64,000 bases of DNA, taken from assembly GCA_016715815.1 (NCBI GenBank), contig JADJXN010000002.1, forward strand, positions 248,001-312,000, read 5' to 3'. Shown in pieces: positions 49,867-58,803 of this stretch. This stretch comes from Oligoflexia bacterium (GTDB lineage Bacteria; Bdellovibrionota; Bdellovibrionia; JABDDW01). Both the position numbers and the translations under genes were made by a program. The notes beneath the pieces were generated by a model, which worked only from the letters and a program-made list of their open reading frames with translations, had not been told where the DNA came from and made no database searches. Every line of letters starts with the position of its first letter. Positions within the stretch are counted from its first letter, which is position 1.

Positions 49867-52279
49867 GAGGAACATGACCACCAATATGGATTCAAAAAAA
49901 ACGTACTCAGCAGATTCAATAAAAGTTTTAGAAGGTTTAGCAGCAGTTAGAAAAAGACCAGGAATGTATATTGGTGACACTGGTGTACGCGGTCTTCACC
50001 ACATGGTTTACGAGGTAGTAGACAACTCCATAGACGAAGCATTAGCAGGATATTGTAAAAACATAGAAGTTGTTATTCACGCAGATAACTCTATAAGCGT
50101 TGAAGATGATGGCCGTGGAATTCCTGTAGATATTCATAAAACAGAAGGGGTTTCAGCAGCAGAAGTTGTTTTAACAAAACTGCATGCCGGCGGAAAATTT
50201 GACAATGACACTTATAAAGTATCTGGCGGTCTTCATGGCGTTGGTGTGAGCGTTGTAAATGCTCTTTCTGAAGTTCTTAATTTAGAAATAAAAAGAGAAG
50301 GAAAAGTTTGGAAACAGCAATATCAAAAAGGCGATCCTCAAGAGAGATTAAAAGAAGTTGGCACCACAGATAAAACAGGTACAAAAGTTACATTTAAGCC
50401 AGATGGCGAGATTTTTGAAGTAACAGAATATAATTATGAAACTCTAGCCAACAGGCTTAGAGAGCTTGCGTTTTTAAATGCAGGAATAAAAATTAATTTA
50501 AAAGATGAGCGCACTAAAAAAACAAGTGATTTTAAATATGACGGTGGAATAAAAGAGTTTGTTGATTATGTAAATAGATCTAAAACAAAACTACATACAA
50601 CTCCTATTTATTTTAATGCATCAAAGGACGGCGTTGAAGCAGAAATTTGTATGCAATGGAATGATACCTATTCGGAATCCATTTTCACTTACTGTAATAA
50701 TATTAATACCATTGAGGGCGGAACCCACTTAAGTGGGTTTAAATCTGCTATTACAAAAACAATTAATAGTTACTCACAAAACCATAACCTTTTAAAAGAT
50801 TTAAAAGACTCTCTTGATGGCGATGACATTAGAGAAGGTTTGGCTGCAGTTGTAAGTGTGAAAGTGCCTCAACCACAATTTGAAGGGCAAACCAAAACAA
50901 AGCTTGGTAATAGTGAAGTAAAAGGACTTGTTGAGTCTTTAGTAAATGACAAGTTAGCAGACTTTTTAGAAAGAAACCCCTCTGTTGCAAAAACAATAAC
51001 AGTAAAGTGTGTTGAGGCAGCAAGAGCAAGGCTTGCCGCAAGAAAAGCAAGAGAGCTGACGCGCAGAAAATCTGCCCTTGATGGAGGAAGCCTTCCAGGA
51101 AAAATGGCAGATTGCCAAGAAAGAGACCCTGCGCTTTGTGAATTATTTTTAGTAGAGGGGGATTCAGCGGGTGGCTCTGCAAAGCAAGGAAGAAATAGAA
51201 AATACCAAGCTGTGCTACCCCTTAAAGGTAAAATTTTAAACGTTGAAAAAGCGCGTTTTGATAAAATGCTTTCAAATGACGAGATAAAAATGTTGATCTC
51301 TGCCCTTGGAACAGGAATTGGAAAAGAAGATTTTCAGTCTGGAAAAATTAGGTATCACAAAGTTGTTATTATGACAGATGCTGATGTTGACGGCTCTCAT
51401 ATTAGAACCCTTTTATTAACTTTCTTTTATAGGCAGATGTTAGAAATTATTGAAAAAGGTTATTTGTATATTGCTCAACCGCCACTTTACAAAGTTAAAA
51501 AAGGAAGCGCAGAAAGATATATTAAAAATGAGCAAGAGTTAACAGAATATTTATTAAGCGCGGGCCTTGAAGACATAGAAGTAGAAAATAAAAATTTACT
51601 TAAAACAACAATAACAAAAATTAATAAATTTGATAAAATTTTAAAAACGCTTTCTTCAAGCCAAGACAGAGATATTTTATATTCTTTTGTTAGCCAAAAA
51701 ATAAATCTTGCTGAAACACTGAAAAGCAAAACAAAACTAGAAGAAACCACAGAGAATATTAAAAAAGAACTTTTAAACAACAAACAAGCAGAGCTAACAG
51801 ATGTTCAGTACAGCGTTAAAGAAGACAAAGAGCACAGCTGCTTTATGTTAGAAACAAACACAACAAGAAATGCAGTAAAACAAAAAAGTATATTTGATAG
51901 TGAGTTTGCAGAATCCCCAGAGTATTTAGAGTTAGTAAAGCTTTGGAGCGCAATGGAAGAATTTGGAAAGCTTCCAATAAAAGTAAAAACAAAAAACACA
52001 GAAGAAAAATTTGACAGTTACACAGAATTTTCAAAATTTGTGATAGCAGAGAGTAAAAAAGGCCAATACATACAGCGTTATAAAGGTTTAGGAGAAATGA
52101 ACCCAGAGCAATTATGGGAGACAACACTAGACCCAGAAAAGAGAACTTTATTAAAAGTAAACATTGAGGACGCAGTAGCAGCGGATGCCATGTTTAGTGT
52201 TTTAATGGGTGATGCAGTAGAGCCGAGACGAAAATTTATTGAAGACAACGCCCTTCTTGTTAAGGAGTTAGATGTTTAA
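49856..52279 (+). CDS. gyrB: DNA gyrase subunit B
   Basis: An 807-residue GyrB. The GHKL ATPase part has V-D-N-S-I-D-E-A, D-D-G-R-G-I-P and G-G-L-H-G-V-G; the TOPRIM part has E-G-D-S-A-G-G-S-A and D-A-D-V-D-G-S-H-I. It ends in the usual Q-R-Y-K-G-L-G-E-M-N-P region. ATGs at 49856 and 49874 are both possible starts; the second follows AGAGGA closely. With GyrA it introduces negative supercoils. Confidence 0.97.
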   Translation: MELERNMTTNMDSKKTYSADSIKVLEGLAAVRKRPGMYIGDTGVRGLHHMVYEVVDNSIDEALAGYCKNIEVVIHADNSISVEDDGRGIPVDIHKTEGVSAAEVVLTKLHAGGKFDNDTYKVSGGLHGVGVSVVNALSEVLNLEIKREGKVWKQQYQKGDPQERLKEVGTTDKTGTKVTFKPDGEIFEVTEYNYETLANRLRELAFLNAGIKINLKDERTKKTSDFKYDGGIKEFVDYVNRSKTKLHTTPIYFNASKDGVEAEICMQWNDTYSESIFTYCNNINTIEGGTHLSGFKSAITKTINSYSQNHNLLKDLKDSLDGDDIREGLAAVVSVKVPQPQFEGQTKTKLGNSEVKGLVESLVNDKLADFLERNPSVAKTITVKCVEAARARLAARKARELTRRKSALDGGSLPGKMADCQERDPALCELFLVEGDSAGGSAKQGRNRKYQAVLPLKGKILNVEKARFDKMLSNDEIKMLISALGTGIGKEDFQSGKIRYHKVVIMTDADVDGSHIRTLLLTFFYRQMLEIIEKGYLYIAQPPLYKVKKGSAERYIKNEQELTEYLLSAGLEDIEVENKNLLKTTITKINKFDKILKTLSSSQDRDILYSFVSQKINLAETLKSKTKLEETTENIKKELLNNKQAELTDVQYSVKEDKEHSCFMLETNTTRNAVKQKSIFDSEFAESPEYLELVKLWSAMEEFGKLPIKVKTKNTEEKFDSYTEFSKFVIAESKKGQYIQRYKGLGEMNPEQLWETTLDPEKRTLLKVNIEDAVAADAMFSVLMGDAVEPRRKFIEDNALLVKELDV

Positions 52280-52281
52280 TT

Positions 52282-54750
52282 ATGACAGATAAAAGCCAAA
52301 CACCACAACAAGGCATTAACCCCATAAATATCGAAAGCGAATTAAAGAGCGCTTACCTGCAATACTCCATGAGCGTTATTGTGGGCCGCGCTCTACCAGA
52401 CGTAAGAGATGGATTGAAGCCCGTCCACAGAAGAGTTTTGTATGGAATGTGGGAACAGAGCAATCTTCATAATAAACCATTTAAGAAGTCTGCGCGTATT
52501 GTTGGTGATGTTATGGGTAAATATCATCCCCATGGAGACGCGGCTATTTACGATACAATTGTAAGAATGGCCCAAGATTTTTCTATGCGTTATCCGCTTG
52601 TGGATGGCCAAGGAAACTTTGGATCTATCGATGGCGATTCCGCAGCAGCCATGCGTTATACAGAAATAAGAATGACCCGTTTTGCAGAAGAGATGCTTTG
52701 GGATATTGATAAAGAAACTGTGGATTTTGGCCCAAACTATGACGACTCTTTAGAGGTTCCACACGTATTGCCCTCTAAAATACCAACACTTTTGGTTAAT
52801 GGAAGCTCAGGTATTGCTGTTGGTATGGCTACAAACGTTCCTCCACACAACTTAGGAGAAATAATTGATGGTTGCTTGGAGCTGATAAAAAACAAAAACA
52901 TAACAAACGAAGAATTATTTAAAGTAGTTCCGGGACCAGATTTTCCAACAGGAGCTTTTATTGCCGGAAGAAAAGGCATTAAGCAAGCCTACACCACAGG
53001 AAAAGGCATTATCACCATGCGCGCCAAAGCCGAAATAGAAACACGCAAAGGCGATAAAGAGCAAATTGTTGTAACAGCACTTCCCTACATGGTTAACAAA
53101 GCAAAGCTTATAGAAAACATTGCCGATCTAGTAAGGGACAAAAAAATTGAGGGCATTACAGATATTCGCGATGAAAGCTCTAAAGAGGGAATGCGAATTT
53201 TAATAGAAATAAAAAAGGGTGATGCTGCCAATGTTGTTTTAAATAGGCTATTTAAACACACCCAACTTGAATCAACATTTGGAATAATAATGCTTGCTTT
53301 AGATAATGGGCAGCCAAAGATTTTTGACCTTAAAGGGATGCTTGATGCATTTGTTCTGCACAGAAAAGAAGTTGTCATTAGAAGAAGTATTTATGAGTTA
53401 AAAAAAGCTCAAGAGCGGGCCCATATTTTAGAAGGTCTTAAAAAAGCAATTGATAATATAGACGAAGTTATTGCCACCATTAAGAAATCAAAATCAACAG
53501 ATGAGGCTTCAAAATCACTTCAAAAACTATTTACATTTTCTGAATCGCAAGCAAAAGCAATTTTGGAAATGCGTTTACAAAGATTAACAGGGCTTGAGCG
53601 AGATAAAATTCTTAATGAACTTCAGGAAGTGTTAGCGCTCATTAAAAAGTTAAAAGAAATTTTAGGAGATGAACAGCTTATTTTTAAAGTCATCACAGAA
53701 GAGCTTACAGAAATTAAAGAAAAATACTCTGACAAAAGAAGAACACAAATAGTAGCAGAGGCAGAAGAACTAAGTGATGAAGACTTTATTGAAGAGGAAG
53801 ATGTTGTAGTAACCATCACACATTCAGGCTACATAAAAAGAAACTCTGTTGATGAGTATAAGAGTCAAAAAAGAGGCGGAAAAGGCCTTAAGGGAATGGA
53901 AACAAGGGAAGAGGACTTTGTAACACATCTTTTTGTTTCAAGCACCCATGACACATTGTTGTGTTTTTCTGATAAAGGAAAAGTATTTTTAATAAAAGTA
54001 CATGAAATACCATCAGCAACAAGGGCCGCAAAAGGAAGAGCAATTGCAAACCTGTTAGAACTTTCTAATAACGAAAAAATAAAAGCAATTTTGCCTATAA
54101 AAGAGTTTTCAGAGAACAACTTTGTTGTCATGGTTACTAAAAAGGGAATTATTAAAAAAACAGATCTTTCTCAATTTGAACATGTGCGCACCACAGGGAA
54201 AATTGCACTAACCACAGATTTAGATGATGAGCTCATTGATGCAAAACTATCTGATGGAAAATCAGATATCTTTTTATCAACATCTGAGGGTATGTCTATT
54301 CGTTTTGAAGAAACCGACGTTCGTCCAATGGGAAGAACGGCAAGGGGAGTAAAAGGAATAAATTTAGCAAAAGATGATGCTGTAGTGGGGCTTGAAATTT
54401 TTGGCAAAGACAACCAAGGAACAATTTTGGCTGTAACATCCTTGGGTTATGGAAAGCGTACAGAAATAAGCGAGTACAGATTACAAAGCAGAGCCGGCGT
54501 TGGAATTATTAACCAAAAAACAACAGATAAAGTTGGTGTTGTTGTTGGTACAAGAATGGTTTCTGACAGCGATGACTTAATGATTATAACCAGCAAAGGC
54601 CAAGTTATTCGCATGTCAGTTGCAGGGATATCTGTAATTGGTAGAAATACGCAAGGAGTACGCCTTATCAAAGTAAACAGCGATGAAAAAGTTGTTAGCT
54701 TCTCTCCAGTTATAGAAGAAGAAGACGAAGGTGATGCTGGCCACGCTTAA
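52282..54750 (+). CDS. gyrA: DNA gyrase subunit A
   Basis: An 822-residue GyrA with the active-site region A-A-M-R-Y-T-E and a C-terminal beta-pinwheel. The GyrA-box reads Q-K-R-G-G-K-G, which separates gyrase from topoisomerase IV. At the quinolone-determining site H-P-H-G-D-A-A-I-Y-D, the residue equivalent to E. coli Ser83 is Ala87, while Asp91 (E. coli Asp87) is kept. It is 2 nt after gyrB. The tail is strongly acidic (E-E-E-D-E-G-D-A-G). Confidence 0.97.
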   Translation: MTDKSQTPQQGINPINIESELKSAYLQYSMSVIVGRALPDVRDGLKPVHRRVLYGMWEQSNLHNKPFKKSARIVGDVMGKYHPHGDAAIYDTIVRMAQDFSMRYPLVDGQGNFGSIDGDSAAAMRYTEIRMTRFAEEMLWDIDKETVDFGPNYDDSLEVPHVLPSKIPTLLVNGSSGIAVGMATNVPPHNLGEIIDGCLELIKNKNITNEELFKVVPGPDFPTGAFIAGRKGIKQAYTTGKGIITMRAKAEIETRKGDKEQIVVTALPYMVNKAKLIENIADLVRDKKIEGITDIRDESSKEGMRILIEIKKGDAANVVLNRLFKHTQLESTFGIIMLALDNGQPKIFDLKGMLDAFVLHRKEVVIRRSIYELKKAQERAHILEGLKKAIDNIDEVIATIKKSKSTDEASKSLQKLFTFSESQAKAILEMRLQRLTGLERDKILNELQEVLALIKKLKEILGDEQLIFKVITEELTEIKEKYSDKRRTQIVAEAEELSDEDFIEEEDVVVTITHSGYIKRNSVDEYKSQKRGGKGLKGMETREEDFVTHLFVSSTHDTLLCFSDKGKVFLIKVHEIPSATRAAKGRAIANLLELSNNEKIKAILPIKEFSENNFVVMVTKKGIIKKTDLSQFEHVRTTGKIALTTDLDDELIDAKLSDGKSDIFLSTSEGMSIRFEETDVRPMGRTARGVKGINLAKDDAVVGLEIFGKDNQGTILAVTSLGYGKRTEISEYRLQSRAGVGIINQKTTDKVGVVVGTRMVSDSDDLMIITSKGQVIRMSVAGISVIGRNTQGVRLIKVNSDEKVVSFSPVIEEEDEGDAGHA

Positions 54751-55555
54751 AAAAGAACGAGTTTGGTATATCCTTCTCCTTGCAGTGATCATCTTTGGCG
54801 TTTACCAAAGTATAAAACCACAAGTTAAACTAGAAGAACGCCTTTTTAGTGAAGCGCAAGAAAAAATAAAAAAAAAAGAATTTAAAGATGCCGTCATACT
54901 TTTAGAAAAGGTGGTTTCCTTTGTACCAACAAGTCAGCTTGGACTAGAGTCTTCAAGTATCGGAGGACAAATAACATTCTATGAAACACAAGAGTATAAA
55001 AAGGCCCTCTTCTTTTTTAGAAACATTATTAGACATAGTGATAATCATGAAAAAATAAAAGCAGCGCAAGAAAAAATAGCAGAAATTTATTATGAAAAAC
55101 TGAGTAACTATCAACAAGCAACTTTAGAGTTTTCGAGGCTTTTAAAGCTAGAAGCAGAAGAAGAAAAAATTCAGAGTATTCAGCAAAAAATTGCAAAGAC
55201 ATATTTCTATGATGCCAACTTTTTACAAACCATTTCAGAGGTGGATAGCTTTTTGCTAAAATGGCCAGAAAGTGTTAAAGCATTTGAAATGCTTTCCTTA
55301 AAAGCACAAGCACAAATGTCTGTTAAAAAGCTAGACGATGCCATTAAAACATTTGACCAAATAATTAAAGACCACCCTTATAATGAAGCCATTGAAGAAG
55401 TTTACTTAAGTAAAGCTCAGTGCTTTGAGGAAAAAAAGGAATGGGATAAAGCCATACAAATTCTAAAAGAAATTAAAAGTAAATATGCACAACCAGAAAT
55501 AATAGACATGCGAATTAAAAGCATTTTGAGAAGAAAGGAAAAAAAGAAATTTTAA
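54731..55555 (+). CDS. membrane-anchored TPR protein
   Basis: A 274-residue protein with one N-terminal membrane helix (about 12-26), no lipobox, and then repeated TPR-like helices (A-x-x-x-x-Y-x-x-x-x-Y patterns), mostly Lys/Glu rich. The body would face the periplasm or cytoplasm depending on orientation; I cannot tell which. Starts at GTG 54731 or ATG 54734. It overlaps gyrA by 20 nt and abuts atpZ, so it lies between replication and ATP synthase genes. Function unknown. Confidence 0.8.
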   Translation: MMLATLKKERVWYILLLAVIIFGVYQSIKPQVKLEERLFSEAQEKIKKKEFKDAVILLEKVVSFVPTSQLGLESSSIGGQITFYETQEYKKALFFFRNIIRHSDNHEKIKAAQEKIAEIYYEKLSNYQQATLEFSRLLKLEAEEEKIQSIQQKIAKTYFYDANFLQTISEVDSFLLKWPESVKAFEMLSLKAQAQMSVKKLDDAIKTFDQIIKDHPYNEAIEEVYLSKAQCFEEKKEWDKAIQILKEIKSKYAQPEIIDMRIKSILRRKEKKKF

Positions 55556-55756
55556 ATGAAGCAATATGGAGAAGTGTTAGTTAGAACAACGGAGCTTGTA
55601 GTAACAATAGTTGCTTTTATATTACTAGGGAATTGGTTAGATAAAAAACTTCAAACTGATCAAGTGGCACTCATCGTTTCTACTATTTTGGGCAGTATTT
55701 TTGCATTTATTAGATTTGTTGTTAGTCTTCAAAAATTAAATAAACAAGATCAGTAG
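55556..55756 (+). CDS. AtpZ-like small membrane protein of the F0 operon
   Basis: A 66-residue protein with two predicted helices and the L-G-N-W-L-D-K-K motif after the first one, which is typical of AtpZ/AtpI-like accessory proteins. AtpZ and AtpI are linked to assembly of the c-ring and to Mg2+/Ca2+ handling in some bacteria. It starts right after the TPR gene stop and is 3 nt before the next gene. Confidence 0.75.
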   Translation: MKQYGEVLVRTTELVVTIVAFILLGNWLDKKLQTDQVALIVSTILGSIFAFIRFVVSLQKLNKQDQ

Positions 55757-55759
55757 AAA

Positions 55760-56125
55760 ATGACACCCTCAATACAGCGTCAAATGGACAAAGTTTTTAG
55801 ATATCAAGTACTCCTTACAATAGTAATGGTCATAGTGTTGTTAATATACGCGCCGCAACATACATTACCGTTTCTTTTTGGCTCTGCTATTGTGTCATTG
55901 AATTTTTTTGCACTTTTTATTTTATGGAAACGAGTCTTTGAGAAAAAATCAGTTGCCTTAACACTGGCTCTCATTATAACTAAGTACGCAGCGCTAGGAG
56001 TTATACTTTATTTTTGTGTGAAAAAGTATAGCCAGCATTTACCTGCATTTTTTGTTGGTCTTACAACAATCATTGCAAGTCTTTTGCTACTTGCGCTTAA
56101 TATAGCAATTACAGAAAAAAAGTAG
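55760..56125 (+). CDS. atpI: AtpI-like ATP synthase accessory membrane protein
   Basis: A 121-residue protein with four predicted helices and no obvious catalytic motif. Size, topology and place directly before atpB fit ATP synthase protein I, a c-ring assembly factor. The sequence family is weakly conserved, so context carries much of the call. It is 3 nt before atpB. Confidence 0.7.
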   Translation: MTPSIQRQMDKVFRYQVLLTIVMVIVLLIYAPQHTLPFLFGSAIVSLNFFALFILWKRVFEKKSVALTLALIITKYAALGVILYFCVKKYSQHLPAFFVGLTTIIASLLLLALNIAITEKK

Positions 56126-56128
56126 AAA

Positions 56129-56818
56129 ATGCATTTTAGTTGGTTTCATTATTTAGTTCCTTCTCTTCATTCCATACCAGATGCCGTTTTGACTGCAGCA
56201 TTTTGTACAATGCTTATAGTTGTGCTTAGTATTATTGCCTATTTTAGTGCAGGCACACCTGAACAAGCATTAATACCTGCTCCTGGAGCAAGTATTAGAA
56301 GTTTTTTTGAACTCGTTGTAGAAGGCTTTTCTGGGTTTGTTGAATCGGTTATGGGAAAAGGACATGAAAATATAATTCCTATCATAGGGTCTTTATTTAT
56401 CTATATTTTGCTGAATAACTTTCTTGGTTTATTCCCAGGTTTTACACCTGCAACGGAAAATTTTAATACAACACTTGCATGCGGCCTTTTTGTATTTTTA
56501 CTTTATAATTATTTTGGAGTTAAGGAAAACGGCATTTCTTATTTCAAACATTTTTTAGGTCCAATTTTATGGCTGGCTCCATTGATGTTGCCAATAGAAA
56601 TTGTTTCTCATTTGGTAAGGCCGATGAGCCTAGGGCTTAGATTATTCGGCAACATGACGGGAGACCACACGGTATTGGCCATATTTTTGAATTTAATCCC
56701 AATTGGTGTACCAATTATTTTTTATGTATTAGGAATGTTTGTTTGTTTTGTACAGGCATTTGTGTTTTCACTTTTGTCTATGGTTTATGTTTCGTTGGCC
56801 ACAGCCCACGACCACTAA
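56129..56818 (+). CDS. atpB: ATP synthase a subunit
   Basis: A 229-residue a subunit. The essential arginine lies in M-S-L-G-L-R-L-F-G-N-M at about residue 170, and the last helix has L-L-S-M-V-Y-V-S-L-A. It forms the ion half-channels against the c-ring. The gene ends 31 nt before the atpE start. Confidence 0.95.
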   Translation: MHFSWFHYLVPSLHSIPDAVLTAAFCTMLIVVLSIIAYFSAGTPEQALIPAPGASIRSFFELVVEGFSGFVESVMGKGHENIIPIIGSLFIYILLNNFLGLFPGFTPATENFNTTLACGLFVFLLYNYFGVKENGISYFKHFLGPILWLAPLMLPIEIVSHLVRPMSLGLRLFGNMTGDHTVLAIFLNLIPIGVPIIFYVLGMFVCFVQAFVFSLLSMVYVSLATAHDH

Positions 56819-56849
56819 TTATAACTCATTTATGAGAAGGAGAAATTTT

Positions 56850-57161
56850 ATGAAAAGTATTCGTTCAATTTATGTAGCTCTGGCTACTTTATTTGTTTCT
56901 ATGCCAGCATTTGCCGAAGAGGCAGCGGGCGGTAAAGGCGGTCCATTGTTTGCTATTGGTGCAGGATTAGCTATTGGAATAGCTGCATTTGGCGGAAGCT
57001 TAGGCCAAGGGAAAGCCGCCGCAGCTGCCCTTGATGGTATTGCTAGAAACCCAGCAGCACAGGGAAAAATATTTGTTCCAATGATTATTGCTTTAGCTCT
57101 TATTGAATCTTTAGTTATTTACGCACTTATTATTGCTTTTGGTTTATCAGGAAAAGCTTAA
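56850..57161 (+). CDS. atpE: ATP synthase c subunit
   Basis: A 103-residue c subunit including a cleavable-looking N-terminal signal (residues 1-22, ending A-F-A). Two helices follow, with the polar loop A-R-N-P and ion-binding Glu86. Gln53, Glu86, Ser87 and Tyr91 match in identity and exact spacing the Na+-liganding set Q32, E65, S66, Y70 of the Ilyobacter c-ring. The ATG at 56850 is set by AAGGAG at 7 nt; the longer frame overlaps atpB and is not c-like. It is the last F0 gene before a strong terminator. Confidence 0.94.
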   Translation: MKSIRSIYVALATLFVSMPAFAEEAAGGKGGPLFAIGAGLAIGIAAFGGSLGQGKAAAAALDGIARNPAAQGKIFVPMIIALALIESLVIYALIIAFGLSGKA

Positions 57162-58719
57162 TATAAAATACAAGTAATAACGGAAGAAAAAGAATGAGGC
57201 TCAACGAAAGTTTGTTGGGCCCTTTTTTTTGCTCAAAACGAGTGATATTTCCGCAACCAGCACCCTGAGAAAAGGCATTTTTTAAATCATCAGTTAAAAT
57301 TGTGCCAGAATTAGTTTTACAAACCTGCCCAGGAAGACAAATTCCGCCATTATTGCTTGTGGGTACAGTGGCAAAAGCTTGATTTGCAGCTTTAAAGGCA
57401 TTGATTCTTTTATACGTAAACTGTCTGCCACTGCCAGAGGTTGTAACATTAATTGTGTCGCCACTATCTTTCATTATTTTTAAAACTTCGTCTGGGCTTA
57501 GAGTAGGATTAATACTTAAAATGAGTGTGGCAAGGCCCGCAACATGAGGCGCGGCCATACTTGTGCCTATATATTTGCCATATTTGTTGTTTGGCAATGT
57601 TGATAAAATACCATCAATAGTATTTCCGCTAGAATCGTAACCTTTGCCGCCTGGAGCAGCCAATTCAATTGTTGTGCCCCAGTTGCTAAAAGTAGCGATT
57701 TGATCTGAAGAGTCGGTGGCAGCAACAGTTATTACATTTTCAATATTTGCAGGCGTATACCCGCTAGCATCAGCATTACTATTTCCAGCAGCAACAACAA
57801 CTACAACACCACGAGAGTAAGCATATTTAAAAGCATCTATATCAGCAGAAGAAGGCGAGCCCTTTCTTCCCCAACTACAATTAATAACTTTAGCACCATT
57901 ATTAACAGCGTAATAAATTGTTTGTAAAAGTGCAGAGCCATCACCTTGGCCAAAAGAATTAAAACCCTTTAGCGCCATAATTTTTGCTTGCTGAACAACT
58001 CCTGTAATGCCTTTTGAGTTATCCCCTACAGCGGCAACCGTGCCAGCTACGTGCGTACCATGGGTAAGATTGCTATTACTTCCAGGGGTTGGATCGCCAT
58101 CCAAGTCTGCAAAGTCACAACCGTAAATATCATCAACACAGCCATTGTTGTCGTCATCAATATTGTTATTAGGTATTTCTTTGGTGTTAACCCACATATT
58201 TGCTTTTAAATCTTCATGGTTGTAGTCAACGCCCGTATCAGATACAGCTACAATAGTAGAGTTTAAACCCTTATTAATATCCCATGCATTTTCTGCATGA
58301 ATTTTTTTAATTCCCCAAAGTTCATTTAATAATGGGTCACTAGTTGTGCTTTGAATTTTGAAATAACAATCTTGCTCAACAGTATCTACGTAGTCAAATT
58401 TTGAAATAATATCTGCCCCAGCTTTTGTAACATTTAATACATGTGTTGAAGGGGGCGTGGATTTAAGGCTGCTAAAAGTTAAAAATGCAAAAGAAGGCGA
58501 TGTTTCAAAAACCGTTCGAGAAGTAATTTTATTACTGGCTAAAAATGATTTAAATTTTTGGTTATCTGCAAGGGCTTGAGGAACAAATTCTCCAGAAGCA
58601 GGTTTTTTTAGTCTAACGACAAAGGTGTTTGGAATTTTATCAGCATCAAGACATTCTGCATGTGCAGGGAATGAAAAACCAATAATTAAAAATAAGACGC
58701 CCGAAACAAATAATGCCAT
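57130..58719 (-). CDS. subtilisin-like serine protease (S8) with C-terminal membrane tail
   Basis: A 529-residue secreted protease. Signal peptide about 1-21, an inhibitor-I9-like propeptide to about 120, then the S8 domain with catalytic Asp161, His220 and Ser386 (D-T-G-V, H-G-T-H-V-A-G, G-T-S-M-A-A-P) and oxyanion Asn312. A D-D-D-N-N-G-C-V-D-D-I-Y-G-C pattern at 188-201 adds two cysteines to the usual Ca-binding-like loop. After a cysteine-bearing linker comes G-C-G at 487-489 and then a hydrophobic helix with Lys (about 502-523), reminiscent of C-terminal sorting tails. It overlaps atpE by 32 nt, convergent. Confidence 0.9.
   Translation of the reverse strand: MALFVSGVLFLIIGFSFPAHAECLDADKIPNTFVVRLKKPASGEFVPQALADNQKFKSFLASNKITSRTVFETSPSFAFLTFSSLKSTPPSTHVLNVTKAGADIISKFDYVDTVEQDCYFKIQSTTSDPLLNELWGIKKIHAENAWDINKGLNSTIVAVSDTGVDYNHEDLKANMWVNTKEIPNNNIDDDNNGCVDDIYGCDFADLDGDPTPGSNSNLTHGTHVAGTVAAVGDNSKGITGVVQQAKIMALKGFNSFGQGDGSALLQTIYYAVNNGAKVINCSWGRKGSPSSADIDAFKYAYSRGVVVVVAAGNSNADASGYTPANIENVITVAATDSSDQIATFSNWGTTIELAAPGGKGYDSSGNTIDGILSTLPNNKYGKYIGTSMAAPHVAGLATLILSINPTLSPDEVLKIMKDSGDTINVTTSGSGRQFTYKRINAFKAANQAFATVPTSNNGGICLPGQVCKTNSGTILTDDLKNAFSQGAGCGNITRFEQKKGPNKLSLSLILFLPLLLVFYIKLFLINQKQ
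57198..57230 (+). terminator. Rho-independent terminator of the gyrase-ATP synthase run
   Basis: GGCTCAAC and GTTGGGCC form an 8-bp stem (one G-T pair) around a GAAAGTTT loop, followed by C and eight T residues. It lies about 40 nt after the atpE stop, inside the 3' coding end of the opposite-strand protease. Confidence 0.88.
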
Positions 58720-58803
58720 ACTTCTCTTCCTTGCCCTAGCTAACTTTTCGGTATTGTTTTAATTAGAAAAAGAAGTTTGTGTTTTTGAGAGTGCCTAACT
58801 TAT

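Noticed and set aside
56739..56849. N-terminal extension of the c subunit
   Set aside because: It lies in the atpB 3' end in another frame, and AAGGAG sets the start at 56850.
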